Shown in pieces: positions 33,342 to 43,818 of a DNA stretch of 64,000 nt. Within the stretch, counting starts at the first letter, position 1. Each line of letters begins with the position of its first letter. Source of the DNA: Bathynomus jamesi (taxonomy: Eukaryota > Arthropoda > Malacostraca > Isopoda > Cirolanidae); the NCBI GenBank assembly GCA_023014485.1, contig JAJOZX010012268.1:1-64000 (forward strand), given 5' to 3'. The position numbers were made by a program, and so were the translations under genes. The notes below the pieces were generated by a model that had not been told where the DNA came from, did not search any database, and worked only from the letters and a program-made list of their open reading frames with translations.

Positions 33342-33794
33342 GTGTTCATACGTTCGTTTGTGTGTTCGTACGTTCGTTTGTGTGTTCGTTTGTGTGACTG
33401 TTACATGTCTGCCCAATCACTGCACTCCATCCATTTCGAATTTGAATTACTTTGCTACTGGAATGGAACACTCATTCCACTCATTCAGAAGTACATTAGG
33501 CCTGGCTCTGTGATTTATAGTGATTCCTGGGCTGCCTACAAGACTATAAGTGATTTAGGTTACAAGCATTTTGTCATTATTCATTCTAAAAATTTTGTGG
33601 ATAACGAGAATATCGAAATTCACACACACAATATCGAAAGATTTTGGCGGGATTTAAAGGAATGGGTTAAGAGGCCAGGTATTCGGTCAAAATATCTATA
33701 CCAATACCTGGCAAGGTATTTATTCATTTCTTCAGTTAAAGACAAGCGAAATCTACTCCAGGAAGAGCCTCAGCCTGCCCCTGCACGTGAATAA
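33342..33794 (+). pseudogene. Merlin transposase (IS1595-type), C-terminal half
   Basis: From about 33405 the frame gives TLIPLIQKYIRPGSVIYSDS, WAAYKTISDLGYKHF, HSKNFVD, HTHNIERFWRDLKEWVKRPG and YLARYLF. This is the second Asp region (IYSDSWAAY) and the His-x-x-Asn-x-Glu block of the IS1595/Merlin DDE-type domain. The N-terminal zinc-binding part and first catalytic Asp are missing, replaced by (GTTC GTTTGT)n-like repeats at 33325-33400. The enzyme would cut at the element ends. Non-functional as it stands. Confidence 0.85.
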
Positions 33795-33842
33795 GGTAAT
33801 TCCTGTTTTTCTTTTAGGATAGGTTAGGTTAGGTTAGGTCAA

Positions 33843-34047
33843 TTTTGAAGGTGAAATTTGTTTTTCCTATGGTTTTTGATGTGTTTTGAACGAATCTGAC
33901 CTTCAAAACCGTCGGAAATGACTCGTTTTTTATTGCCGGCTGGGGGGAGTGGGGGTTATCTCAAAAACGAGTCATTTCCGACGGTTTTGAAGGTCAGATT
34001 CGTTCAAAACACATCAAAAACCATAGGAAAAACATAAATTTCACCTC
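33843..34047. repeat. Long hairpin inside the Merlin element
   Basis: Arms of about 85 bp (GGTGAAATTTGTTTTTCCTA... and ...AGGAAAAACATAAATTTCACC) nearly perfect, loop about 30 bp with GGGGGGAGTGGGGG. Short TTAGG runs precede it at 33821-33839. Confidence 0.85.
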
Positions 34048-36309
34048 CAAAGGGAGACGGGTGTAATACTATAAATTTACCCTAATTCTATACAGGGTGT
34101 TCCATTTAAATGAAACCAAAGGTAGTAATAAAGTTGAAAAGGATATTGCTACCTTTATTAGCTTTCTTAAGTGTTTTTAGTGCCTAAACATCCCGGTCTA
34201 TCAATCAGATTTGATGTTTGAGGCTAGAAAGTAAAAAATCTAAATTAAAAACAATTTCTTCTGCAGAATCATATGAATTTTAAGAATACTTTATTTTATT
34301 TTATTCTAACAACCAATACTATCATAGTTTCTGCTGAGCGCTTATGAATCATAGAAAACGTATATGTAGATAGAAAATGAAGTTTCAATGAAGAACTTTT
34401 ATTATACACGTGTACTGGTAACTTCTTTCAATTTTTAAAAGGTGTTGTGAGCACCTTGAAAATGTGAGTACTTTTGGCTCTAGATACCTATTTTGGCGCC
34501 CCTATTAGAAGTAATGGCACCCCATGGGTCATGAATGATATTATATTTTCAGACATTTGTTAATTTGTTAAATTTTGGGCAAATACCTAGCAATTAAAAC
34601 CGAAAGCAAAGAATTATCGATGTTAAAAGTTTTTCAAATTCGGCCTGAATAACACATGCCGAATCCGCCAATGCCAATCTGATTTAAAACAATGGTTTTT
34701 GACTTAACACTGGTATTGCAAAAGTATTAGGACATTTGGATCCGACGGCGCCCCTAAAGTGATTTGCTCCTCCCTTTGTAAATTCCTAGATCCACAACTG
34801 CCTACACACTACAAGGTCTTAATACAGCGATAATGTGGTAATTTAACGTCGCAAATTAATTTTGCTTTTATTTTTATTGAAAGGTCGTTTTGGTGCATGA
34901 ACTAGTTTTACTGTCAAGATTGTGCTAATGTTTCTGTTTTGCGAAATAATAGATATAATTCATGAAATATGTATCAGAATATTTATTCTGTAAAGAATGA
35001 AGTTTTTTCACTTTTACTTTATATATTCGCAGTTTTATACTTTCCATAAATCAGAAATTGTCAATGAAAAGAATTTTGGGTACTATCCTGTTATCTCCCA
35101 GACCCAGAAAATCATGGTAAATTAATATTTTGCATTTTAAAACTTCTTTCTAATACTACAGGGTGTCCGAAAAGTGTATTTTAAATATATAGTACTAAAA
35201 TCTCTGCTAATACTAGTTTTTTTAATTAAATTTTGCATTATATATTTTTTAAGTAACATATTTGATATTAGAATTGTTACCCATAATAAATAACAGTAGT
35301 ATGTATAAATTTAATTTCTATAAAAATTTAAGAAATTTGTTCAATAATGTTTGTACAACAAAAATTAGTTTATAACATATTTAACTTATAATTTTTCGTG
35401 AAAATGTTACTTGAAAAGGTTATCAAACTTACTAATCTGCGCAAACGTGACTTTTTCTACTAATATTTTGGTATGTTCTTCATTGCGAAGAACATTGAGG
35501 AATAATGATAGTTTTTTATTTGTGTTCGTGCTTTATATTTTCATTGGTATGCATTTCGCTAATGTCTCGTTGTTTTGCGAAGTATTGGATGTTGTCTGAA
35601 ATATTTAGACAGTGGGTTCAGGGATTCTTGAAATATATTTCTGACGGCATAAGTGATCGAAGTATATTAGAAATCAATTAAAAACTATTGGAACGTAATC
35701 ACAAAATCGACGAGAATGAATAACACTGGTCTGCGTCATTTTTGAGGTCAAGGTTTTTTTAGTTGTTCTTTTATAAGTTTTGCATGCTGAATTAAAAAAT
35801 GTAACTCATTTTGCTCAATCAGGTCAGGTTTTTATGCTATCTCAATTTAAAAAAAATTCGATAATCGTTATGAAATGAGCAAGTTTATTTTTTTAAAACA
35901 GACTTACATTTTAGCCAAGTGTTAGCCAAGCTCTATATAATAAACAGACAACTTATTTCTACTTACGATTGTCATTACTGTTTTTCAGCATGAATAGAAT
36001 GTGCAAGAATGACCCAAACAGGTTCTGCTACATCTGTGGTAAAGTCACTATGTCAGACCGGCAGTCAAACATCACACATTTTGTGAGGAAAAGCTATCAC
36101 ACCTACTTTGGAGTTAAACTTGGTGACCAGGACAAAGCCTTTGCCCCTCACATATGCTGCAAAACGTGCGTTGAAAGTCTGCGGCGCTGGAGCCACAAGA
36201 AGGTAGAGTCACTAGAGTGTCTACCTTTTGGTGTCCCAATGGTGTGGACTGTGGAGGGAAGGAAGAGATCATACTACTGACTGTTATTTCTGTATGACAA
36301 ACCTACAAG

Positions 36310-36422
36310 GTAAGTTAGTATGAATTTAGTATGAATTTCATTTTATACTTACAAAAATATGCCTGACAATATATGAGATATCTTTATCTTATCTTTATCT
36401 GTCTTTATCCGTTTCCTTTTAG
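36310..36422 (+). other. Intron 1 of the 35990-43262 gene
   Basis: GTAAGT at the 5' side and TCCGTTTCCTTTTAG at the 3' side. Joining 36309 to 36423 keeps the frame (MTNLQ-DINRKNKQHVKYP). 113 bp, AT-rich. An acceptor-like TGTTTTTCAG also precedes the ATG at 35990, so a 5' UTR intron is possible. Confidence 0.8.
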
Positions 36423-37540
36423 ACATAAATCGAAAAAACAAGCAACACGTAAAGTATCCAGACGTGCCATCTGCAATAAAGCCAGTGCCTCATGGACCAG
36501 AAATTCCAATTCCAACACCGCCCGACAACTTTGATTCGTCGTCCGACTCAGATGAAGAAATGGATGACTGTGACATATCTGGTACATACCAACCTACTGC
36601 CGAGACAAGTCAACCCAAACTCTTGAGCCAAGCTGAGTTGAACGATTTGACAAGAGATTTGTGCTTGTCCAAAGAATCTGCTCAGTTGCTAGGGTCACGT
36701 CTTCGCGAAAATTGTTTGTTAGCTCCAGAAACAACATTCTTCTGGTATCGCAGCCGCGAAGAAGAGTTTCGAGAATATTTCACGTTGGACGAAGAAGCTT
36801 CGCTGGTTTACTGTAACAACGTCAACGGCTTCATTGCAGCTATGGGTTTAGTGTATGACCCTACAGAATGGCGGCTCTTCATCGACTCCTCAAGCAGAAG
36901 CTTGAAAGCAGTACTACTAGTGGAAGAATTTTAGGATAAATATATTCAATCGACCTATCAAATTAGCAGGAAGTCGAAACTTGGTACACTTGTAAACTGA
37001 ACCCTACTGATGAATATATTAAAAGTCCCAACAAATCCAAGTTGTGCTCCAGCCGCCATCTTGGAAAATGGCGGCCGAATTTCGGTTTTTTGGAAATAAC
37101 TTCAGACCCGTAAAAGATACGAAAGTTTACCAAGAGAGCAAAATCATTCTACATAAAAAGGCAAACATTTTCTGTTCCCAACTTTGTTTTGTACGATGAA
37201 AAATAAAAAAGTTACGCAAAATACAAAATTCCTTTATTCTATGAATCAGTGCAGACATGACGTTCAAACTTGGTTAATGGGTAGAAATTCGAATATTTTG
37301 TTGCAATTTATTATTTCAGAACCATGACAGTTTGTTTTTTATAGGTAGTTTGGTAAAAAAGTAAAGCACAACAGAAAGAGCTAGAGAAAAATACTGTAAT
37401 GTAATTTTTTTGATGACGGGTAGGAGCTAAGTTATCGGTTTGGAGTAACATTATTTAAAACAGTTATTATATTCCTTCATTAGACATCTAAGTATTGAAA
37501 ATGGAAATAATTATGAATGCTATTCTCAATACATACATTA

Positions 37541-39053
37541 CTAATATATGGTCGGAGGTAGGGATGCTAGTTGAAAAGATGTATCTAACTTCTTTTTTGC
37601 TACTATGCGATTATACATGAAGTATCTTAGCTCATCCAAGGACTTTGATTTTGATCCGTACATTTTTAAGAGGAACTTTTCCCCAGCAGCTTTGATATCT
37701 TCTTTACTGGCATCCTTTTGGTTAAATATTTTCATTTCTTCTCTCATTTCTGTATGGTTCTGTAGAAGTTAGAGACCTCTAACTTTTCCTTTTTTATACA
37801 AAGCTGATGTGGTATCGCATCCAGTCATGGCGTGAGCAGATAGCAAAACTTCACAAGCCTTCCCCATGTTTTTTTTCTCACTTTGGATGCTGAAAATACG
37901 GGGTGTGCTGTTTGATTTCCCTGGTTTGAGAAACCAAATTTCAAAGTCTTCATGGGCTAGAGCAGTTAGAAGCACTAGAAGATCCGTATCCTGGCCAATA
38001 ACTACTGTTTGATTTTTGTGTTTAGCTTGATCTAGAGCAGCCTTAACAATAACAGTATCTGCATCACTCTCCGCCTGAACAACAGAATAACCTTTGATCT
38101 TCATACTAGACACAAGACATGCAATCAGGGCCCGTTTGTTGTTTCTGTTAGCAAGAAAATCTGATTGTGGTATAGTGGTTGGTGTATTCTCATTAAATAT
38201 GATATCTCTAGAAGTTCTTTTTGCTGCTCGTCGCTCTTGCTCGGCTGTCTTAGTGGTTTCTCTGTCAGGATAACCATCAAACACCACTGTACAGTTTTTA
38301 CCGTAATTGCTCTCTACAGAGGTTGTATACAAGTCAAACAGCTGACCAAATGTAGCGGGTTTTGGCCAAACAACGCAATGAAGAAGGTTTCCTCCATCTA
38401 AAATGTAGTGAGGATTGGCTGGTAAAGCTAACATCTCGTTGTGCGACTGAAAAGCATTGATCAGAGAAGACTGTGCCTTTTCTTAACAATGTTGAGTCAA
38501 ATAATGATGGAGGCACACTTGCCAGCTCATACTGAAAGTACCCTTTAACTTCTGTTTTGCTTATGTCCAAACATATCATTCTGTGGAAGAGTTCTTGTGG
38601 GGAATGCAGGATTACAGTTTTTTCTTTCATCTTTATTGTGCCAGATGACAGGTTAGACAAAGGAACTACTTTCTTCTTCCTTTGCAGTCGAATATCAGAG
38701 AAGCTATGACTTGAGAGTGCTTTCATTGTTTCTGTACCAATCTCTAGTGCCCTATCACATGTTATTGATGAATCTGCTATCAACCCATTTGAGAGGTTTA
38801 TTTCTGAACGAAGAACTCTGTTGGCTTGTGAAGTTGATTGTTCTGAAGGTTCCTTATTGACAGCAGCTATACTGTGCTTTCTTGTGTAGTTTCTCCGACA
38901 GATTTTGTGTACTGGTACACTCTTCAGTTCCTGAAATGTCTTGTATTTATCATCTCCTCTATCTTTGCTTGCTTGAATCAGAGTCTTGATCCCTCTTTCC
39001 ACAAATACCCCGCTTCCCACATCGATCTCTTCTGCACATATCAAGCACTTCAT
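37541..39053 (-). pseudogene. PIN/XPG-like nuclease-domain protein of an unnamed TE family
   Basis: Begins at 39053 with MKCLICAEEIDVGSG and HKICRRNYTRK (Cys-x2-Cys...His-x2-Cys, a probable zinc finger), with a splice acceptor TTTCTTTTCTTTTCAG just upstream. A frameshift near 38455 leads into NPHYILDGGNLLHCVVWP, CTVVFDGYPDRETTKTAEQE, VVQAESDADTVIVKAALDQA, VVIGQDTDLLVLLTALA and LLSAHAMTGCDTTSALYKKG. The spaced acidic clusters (DGGN, FDGYPD, ESDAD, GQDTD, GCDT) are what PIN/5'-nuclease (XPG) folds show. After a stop near 37768 the frame resumes at 37747 and ends at LASLPPTIY, where relatives I know continue with a Cys-rich tail. Two breaks and a lost C-terminus: a relic. Confidence 0.7.
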
Positions 39054-40071
39054 CTTGACTCATCAATAGCGTCCACTACCTGAAAAGAAAAGAAAAATAT
39101 TAGTTCGTCTGTCATTCACTTTGAACTATTACTTCGGTATATTAACTCATAACCTCCGATTGAGTGAATAAATGTTACAGATGAATCCGTAGATATAATC
39201 ATAATTAAGAGTATTTATTAGAAGTAGAATATAGGAAATTAGGGACAGAGTTGCCCATATCTGCTAGAAACAAGAAAATGTATTGGTATAAATATTTAGA
39301 AAACCAGGTACTGTCACAATTTATAATGACTTCTAGATTATTATCATAATATTTCAGTGTTTGTAAATCTTAAGTGTTTGTGTAAATAACCACCAAAGGT
39401 TTTTCTATGTTCACTGATAATACAATATGATTGTATATTTCACCAGACACAATTACACGCTTCACAAAACACAGATAAACCGTTACTGACAGGGCAGAGA
39501 AACAGCAATGTCCTGTTGCCAGTTTGAAAAAATTTATTAAAAAAATTTATTTTAAAAATTTAAAGAAAAAAATTAATTAGTTATTTAAAATATATAAAGA
39601 CAATAGAAAATTTTATACTAAGTATATTTTAGACGTTAAAAAACTAGAATATTCAATTACATTTAATTCTAAGATACAAAATATACATTTACAAGTTATT
39701 TTAATTTACGAAGGCAAATTTTATTAATAAAGTTTTCTTATTTTAACATATTTTTTTTCTTATCTGTAGATTTGTTTAAACACATATCAAGCACTTCATC
39801 TTGACTCATCAATAGCGTCCATTACCTGAAAAGAAAAGAAAAATATTAGTTCGTCTGTCATTCACTTTGAACTATTACTTCGGTATATTAACTCATAACC
39901 TCCGATTGAGTGAATAAATGTTACAGATGAATCCGTAGATATAATCATAATTAAGAGTATTTATTAGAAGTAGAATATAGGAAATTAGGGACAGAGTTGC
40001 CCATATCTGCTAGAAACAAGAAAATGTATTGGTATAAATATTTAGAAAACCAGGTACTGTCACAATTTATA
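39035..40071. repeat. 291-bp direct duplication upstream of the nuclease gene
   Basis: 39035-39325 and 39781-40071 are near-identical (CACATATCAAGCACTTCATC to CTGTCACAATTTATA), 455 bp apart. The unit contains the first codons of the nuclease gene, the splice acceptor and upstream sequence. The segment between is AT-rich with no ORF. Confidence 0.85.
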
Positions 40072-40595
40072 TTTCTACTAGCTCGTTCCTGTGAAATATT
40101 TTTTCACAAAATCACCCATACAAAGTAAGAGAGGTTTCTGAAAATAGGCAGTCATAACAAAACATTCGCTTTTTTTACCTACAAACCCAGTTTGAACGTC
40201 GTGTCCGCATTGATTCATAGAATGAAAAATCTTTGGTTTTGCATAACCTTTTTATTTATCATCGTACAAAACAAAGTTGGGAACAGAAAATGTTTTTCTT
40301 TTTACGTAGAATGATATTGCTCTCTTGGTAAATTTTCGTATCTTTTACGGTTCTAAAGTTATTTCCAAAAAACCGAAATTCGGCCGCCATTTTCCAAGAT
40401 GGCGGCTGGAGCACAACTTGGATTTGTTGGGACTTTTAATATATTCATCAGTAGGGTTCAGTTTACAAGTGTACCAAGTTTCGACTTCCTGCTAATTTGT
40501 TAGGTCAATTTTCCTAAAATTCCTCTACTATACTCTACAATGGTAACAAGGTCGCGTCTGTTCCGGTGGGTCACTCGGTACAGATGACTGAAAGT

Positions 40596-41429
40596 CGTTG
40601 CCGGACGATTGTTCGAACACAATTGTTCGAAAACCATAGTTCGAAAAACAGTTGTTCGAAGCAACAATCATTCGAAGTTATAATTGTTCGAACACAATTG
40701 TTTGAACACAATTGTTCGAAAACCATAGTTCGAAAAACAAAAAGTATTAAAAAAACATTAAAAGTTAAAAATCTTTATTCATACGTTATTCAAAGTTAAA
40801 AATTTTTATTAATAAAACAGGATAGAAGCATATGAAAGTCAAGGTAGGTCAATTGAATGCCCGGTTAGGTCAGTTGAATGCCCGGTTAGGTCAACTGTAC
40901 GCCCTTGACGATTGATTAGGTTAAGTCATGATATTTTCGTTAAAAATACATTAATTATTTAAAGTGCTCTAACATGTTTGTTTTTCATTTTTCAAAAAAA
41001 AAAAGAGTTATTTTTGAAATCAGTGACCAAAACTACATTAGTATACCGATTTTCATTAAAATTCGGTGCTAGCCCCCAAACGGAATAAATCCACTACTAC
41101 ATTTTGACATTTCCAGTACACTCTTGCTTTCACTTGCTTGTCTCTTACATATAAAAACCCATTCCATAAGAGCATTGGCTTTCCTTTCTCACTAGAAACA
41201 AACTCTGCCATTTTAAGGGTGGTTTAACTGCAGCACTATAAATGTTATAGTTTAAATGAGGAGGCTAACCTTCTTATTTACGTCTTCGTATTTGCGTCTT
41301 GGCAACTAAGATTTTATTTAGTTCGTTGTTCATTCGAACAATTATAACTTCGAATAATTGTTGCTTCGAACAACTGTTTTTCGAACTATGGTTTTCGAAC
41401 AATTGTGTTCGAATAATCGTCCGTAATTC
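40596..41429. mobile_element. 834-bp MITE with TTCGAA-repeat ends and 9-bp duplication
   Basis: ACTGAAAGT on both sides (40587-40595; 41430-41438) interrupts exon 2 of the host gene between TES and YSN. Ends CGTTGCCGGACGATTGTTCG and, reversed, GAATTACGGACGATTATTCG extend about 100 bp as inverted repeats built from imperfect TTCGAA-containing units. The centre includes a GAATGCCCGGTTAGGTCA repeat related to the R1 hairpin. A 9-bp duplication is typical of MULEs; assignment inferred. Confidence 0.85.
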
Positions 41430-41529
41430 ACTGAAAGTTATAGTAACATGGAGCTTTTGCTAACTGCTTTGAAGTACAAACATCACAATTGGATGATATG
41501 CGGAGACCTAAAGGTATGTTCGTGTCTAC

Positions 41530-41540
<11 letters not shown>

Positions 41541-41594
<54 letters not shown>

Positions 41595-41612
41595 GGCCCT
41601 TATATATATATA
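41541..41612. repeat. (TA)n microsatellite with an internal break
   Basis: Two TA runs around TTTAGGCCCT inside intron 2, next to the mariner. Confidence 0.9.
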
Positions 41613-41615
41613 TTA

Positions 41616-42526
41616 CAGGGCGTCCCAAAAAAATGTATACACACTTTAAATAATTATAAAGGCAGTGTTTATTAAAATACATTTCATTTTCAAATGTAAT
41701 AGAATCTACAGACATTATTTAATTGTTTTGTCAACGCCTGTTTTCAAACCGACGTCCGTTCTGGTCCAGGCACTGCTGATAACGCGAAGCAATGGAATCG
41801 CAAACATCACGAAACATTTCGTTTGGTATTTGTGTGCATTCTCGTTCAATGGCTGCTCTCAATTCAGCGACTGTTGCAGGTTTTATAGCGTAGACTTTGT
41901 CTTTTAAGTATCCCCATAAAAAAAGTCTAGTGGTGTGAGGTCTGGTGAACGCGGAGGGTATTCTACGAAACCCCTTCGTCCAATCCACATCCACATCGTG
42001 CCAAGTACCACTCGCAATACTCCACTCTTCGGTCCGGATCATCATCATCATCTTCATTAATAGCATGGACTAATCTTGGAATGTAACTTTTCCATTGACA
42101 GCGCTTCAAAATGCGTTGGACAGACGATTCTGAAATTCCTACCTCACGACTCGCTTGCCGCACAGATTTTCTTGGACTTTGGTGATACGTTTCCAGTACT
42201 CTTTCTTGCTTTGTGGGGCTTGTCGATGTCCGTGGTCTTCCGGAACGCTTCTTGTGGACATTCTGAACAGTTCCATCGGTTTCAAACTTATCTCTAATTC
42301 GAGTGATGGTAAGTCGCGTTGGTGGATCTGTTTGAAACTCCCTCCTAAACTGTCTGCACTTCAACTGCGTTTTCACACTTCCAGTAGCATTTTAGAATTA
42401 ATTTCCTTTGTTCAAAGCTTAGTCTGACTGCCATTATTAATTCTAATGGGTTTAACTTGGAAAGAAAGAAACATCAATTGAGCTATCAGCTGTTAAAGTG
42501 TGTATACATTTTTTTGGGACGCCCTG
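41616..42526 (-). mobile_element. Internally deleted mariner, copy 2
   Basis: Ends CAGGGCGTCCCAAAAAAATG on both sides, TA flanks. Minus-strand frames 42376-41963 and 42066-41731 carry the helix-turn-helix part ([60 protein letters not shown]) and the C-terminus (ERECTQIPNEMFRDVCDSIA). The jump from [10 protein letters not shown] straight to the WIGRRGF-PPRSPD region is the same as in copy 1. The catalytic centre is absent, so it can only move if supplied in trans. Confidence 0.9.
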
Positions 42527-43283
42527 TATATATAATTTTTTTTTTTATAGGTTATAGCCCTAGTGCTGGGTCTACAAGGCGGCTACACCAAATACCCCTG
42601 TTTTCTCTGTCTGTGGGACAGCCGAGCAGACAAGCAACACTACGTATAACGAGACTGGCCAGCAAGACGTGGCCTGGAACCAGGTTCGCACAACGTTCTG
42701 TCACACGCTCTCGTGAATCCGCAGATGATTCTACTTCCGCCGCTGCACATCAAGCTCGGACTTATGAAGAATTTCGTCAGAGCACTCAACAAAGAAAGCC
42801 GAGCTTTCGCTTTCCTGAATCAGAAATTTCCACGCGTCAGTGAGGGCAAACTGAAAGCAGGTATTTTTGACGACCCTCAGATCAGGGAGCTAATGAAAGA
42901 TGCTCAATTCGACGAAAGTCTGGAGGACAATGAGATCAATGCCTGGCTCGCATTCAAGTCCATTGTCACGAATTTTCTGGGCAACCACCGAAGTCCAGAG
43001 TACGAACGTGTTGTCGAGGAGCTCCTGCAGAGCTTCCAGGCTCTTGGTGCGCGTATGTCCATAAAGATGCATTTTCTCAGCTCGCATTTAGACTACTTTC
43101 CGGACAACTGCGGTGATGTCAGCGAGGAGCAAGGAGAGCGCTTCCACCAGGATATTCGAGTGATGGAAGAGAGGTACCAGGGCCGCTGGGATGTGAACAT
43201 GCTCGCGGACTACTGCTGGTTAAGAAAAGATCAGAAGGTCTTCAGATGTCGTAAAAAAATCCTAAAAATAAACATGTCATTTC

Positions 43284-43740
43284 AGTTTAAGGACAGGCGA
43301 AATTTAGCGGACTACCCATGCAAGGTTGGCACATGTTATTACATTATCATTTGTATAATTTAGGTCTCGGGGGTACGGGGGCGGAGCCCCCGTAAAGATC
43401 ACGCATCACAAATTGATCGGTCCTAATGTTTTGCGGACAGTTCAGTACGCGACACCGGTTAGGTCACCTGTACGCCCTAGATGATTGGTTAGGTTAAGTC
43501 ATGATATTTTCGTTTAAATTCGTTAGTTTAAACGAAAATGACGAGTGCAAACTTTTCTGGTTAATTTTGAGGTGTTTTGTACGAAACTGCCATCCGTTTC
43601 CTGTGCAAATGCGTAGTTTTCAAGATGACGATATCTCAAAAACTACGCATTTGCACAGGAAACGGATGGCAGATTCGTGCAGAGCACCTCAAAATTGACC
43701 AGAAAAGTTTGCTCTCATTATAAAAAGAGACTGGGTCAAA
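43284..43740. mobile_element. Merlin-like hairpin fragment
   Basis: TTTAAGGACAGGCGAAATTT resembles the end of the Merlin frame at 33737-33760. A GGGGGCGGAGCCCCC hairpin lies near 43379. Then a long hairpin (arms about 43548-43615 and 43638-43712, CATCCGTTTCCTGTGCAAAT and reverse) shares the spaced GTTTTGNACGAA and TATCTCAAAAAC motifs with the hairpin at 33843-34047. Left boundary overlaps the end of exon 3, so exact limits are unclear. Confidence 0.5.
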
Positions 43741-43818
43741 AAACGAATAATTACCAATTCATGTTCGATCATGGTAATCATGTATTCTATTAAAAGTACA
43801 TATATATATATATATATC

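Larger units (their letters stand above)
33176..34081 (+). mobile_element. Merlin-type DNA transposon, deleted (906 bp)
   Basis: Inverted ends GGTATTATTATAGTATTACA and, reversed, GGTAAATTTATAGTATTACA continue with CCCGTCT. Flanks CTAATTCT on both sides (33168-33175 and 34082-34089) are an 8-bp duplication, as Merlin makes. It encodes part of an IS1595-type transposase (33342-33794) and holds a long hairpin (33843-34047). Confidence 0.85.
32295..35592. repeat. R1 repeat, copy D, first part
   Basis: Starts AAAGAAACCGAGCGTACATA after (TA)n and is colinear with copy C to AGTATTGGATGT (35592). Its GGGGCC MITE (32587-33166) is internally deleted, and a Merlin-type element (33176-34081) sits exactly at that MITE's right edge. 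The copy resumes at 44826 (GATGTAGTTCATATC) after the 9.2-kb insertion and then ends at 45622. Confidence 0.85.
36918..40526 (-). mobile_element. 3.6-kb element with long inverted repeats and a nuclease-like gene
   Basis: Terminal inverted repeats: 36918-37283 and 40165-40526, about 350 bp each, matching along their length (AAATTAGCAGGAAGTCGAAA; GGCGGCCGAATTTCGGTTTT; GTTCCCAACTTTGTTTTGTA). Outermost bases TAGTGGAAGAATTTTAGG and TAGAGGAATTTTAGG. It breaks codons of exon 2 of the host gene. The target duplication is not resolved; [GA]TACT is possible. The interior carries one minus-strand gene and a 291-bp direct duplication. Academ transposons are described as carrying an XPG-like nuclease and are a candidate class, unproved. 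Confidence 0.8.
41514..42550 (+). other. Intron 2 of the 35990-43262 gene, enlarged by TEs
   Basis: Starts GTATGT directly after GGAGACCTAAAG and ends in a T tract plus ATAG before GTTATAGCCCTAGTG. Joining gives ...GDLK-VIALVLGLQGG, the expected conserved block. Holds (TA)n at 41541-41612 and a 911-bp mariner, leaving only about 50 bp of other sequence. Confidence 0.85.
35990..43262 (+). pseudogene. Multi-exon gene of a multicopy metazoan family; candidate DDE-type transposase
   Basis: Exon 1 (35990-36309) begins MNRMCKNDPNRFCYICGK and has a second cysteine pair in HICCKTCVESL, probably a zinc finger. Exon 2 (36423-36917, 40531-40595, 41439-41513) reads KYPDVPSAIKPVPHGPEIP, LGSRLRENCLLAPET, EWRLFIDSSSRSLKAVLL, YNGNKVASVPVGHSVQMTES and NWMICGDLK. 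Exon 3 (from 42551) reads VIALVLGLQGGYTKYPCFLC, LPPLHIKLGLMKNFVRAL, FPRVSEGKLKAGIFDDPQIR, MSIKMHFLSSHLDYFP, SEEQGERFHQDI and ADYCW. It is one protein broken by three later insertions, a frameshift near 36250, and an in-frame TAA at 42647. I know the family only as uncharacterised. The FIDSS Asp, GDLK Asp, Cys-x2-Cys, LPPLH and EEQGERFH resemble RNase-H-fold transposases (inference). Confidence 0.75.

Noticed and set aside
35990..43262. The multi-exon gene as an ordinary host gene
   Set aside because: It lies within a bounded insertion in a repeat, belongs to a multicopy family, and is broken by frameshift, stop and three insertions.
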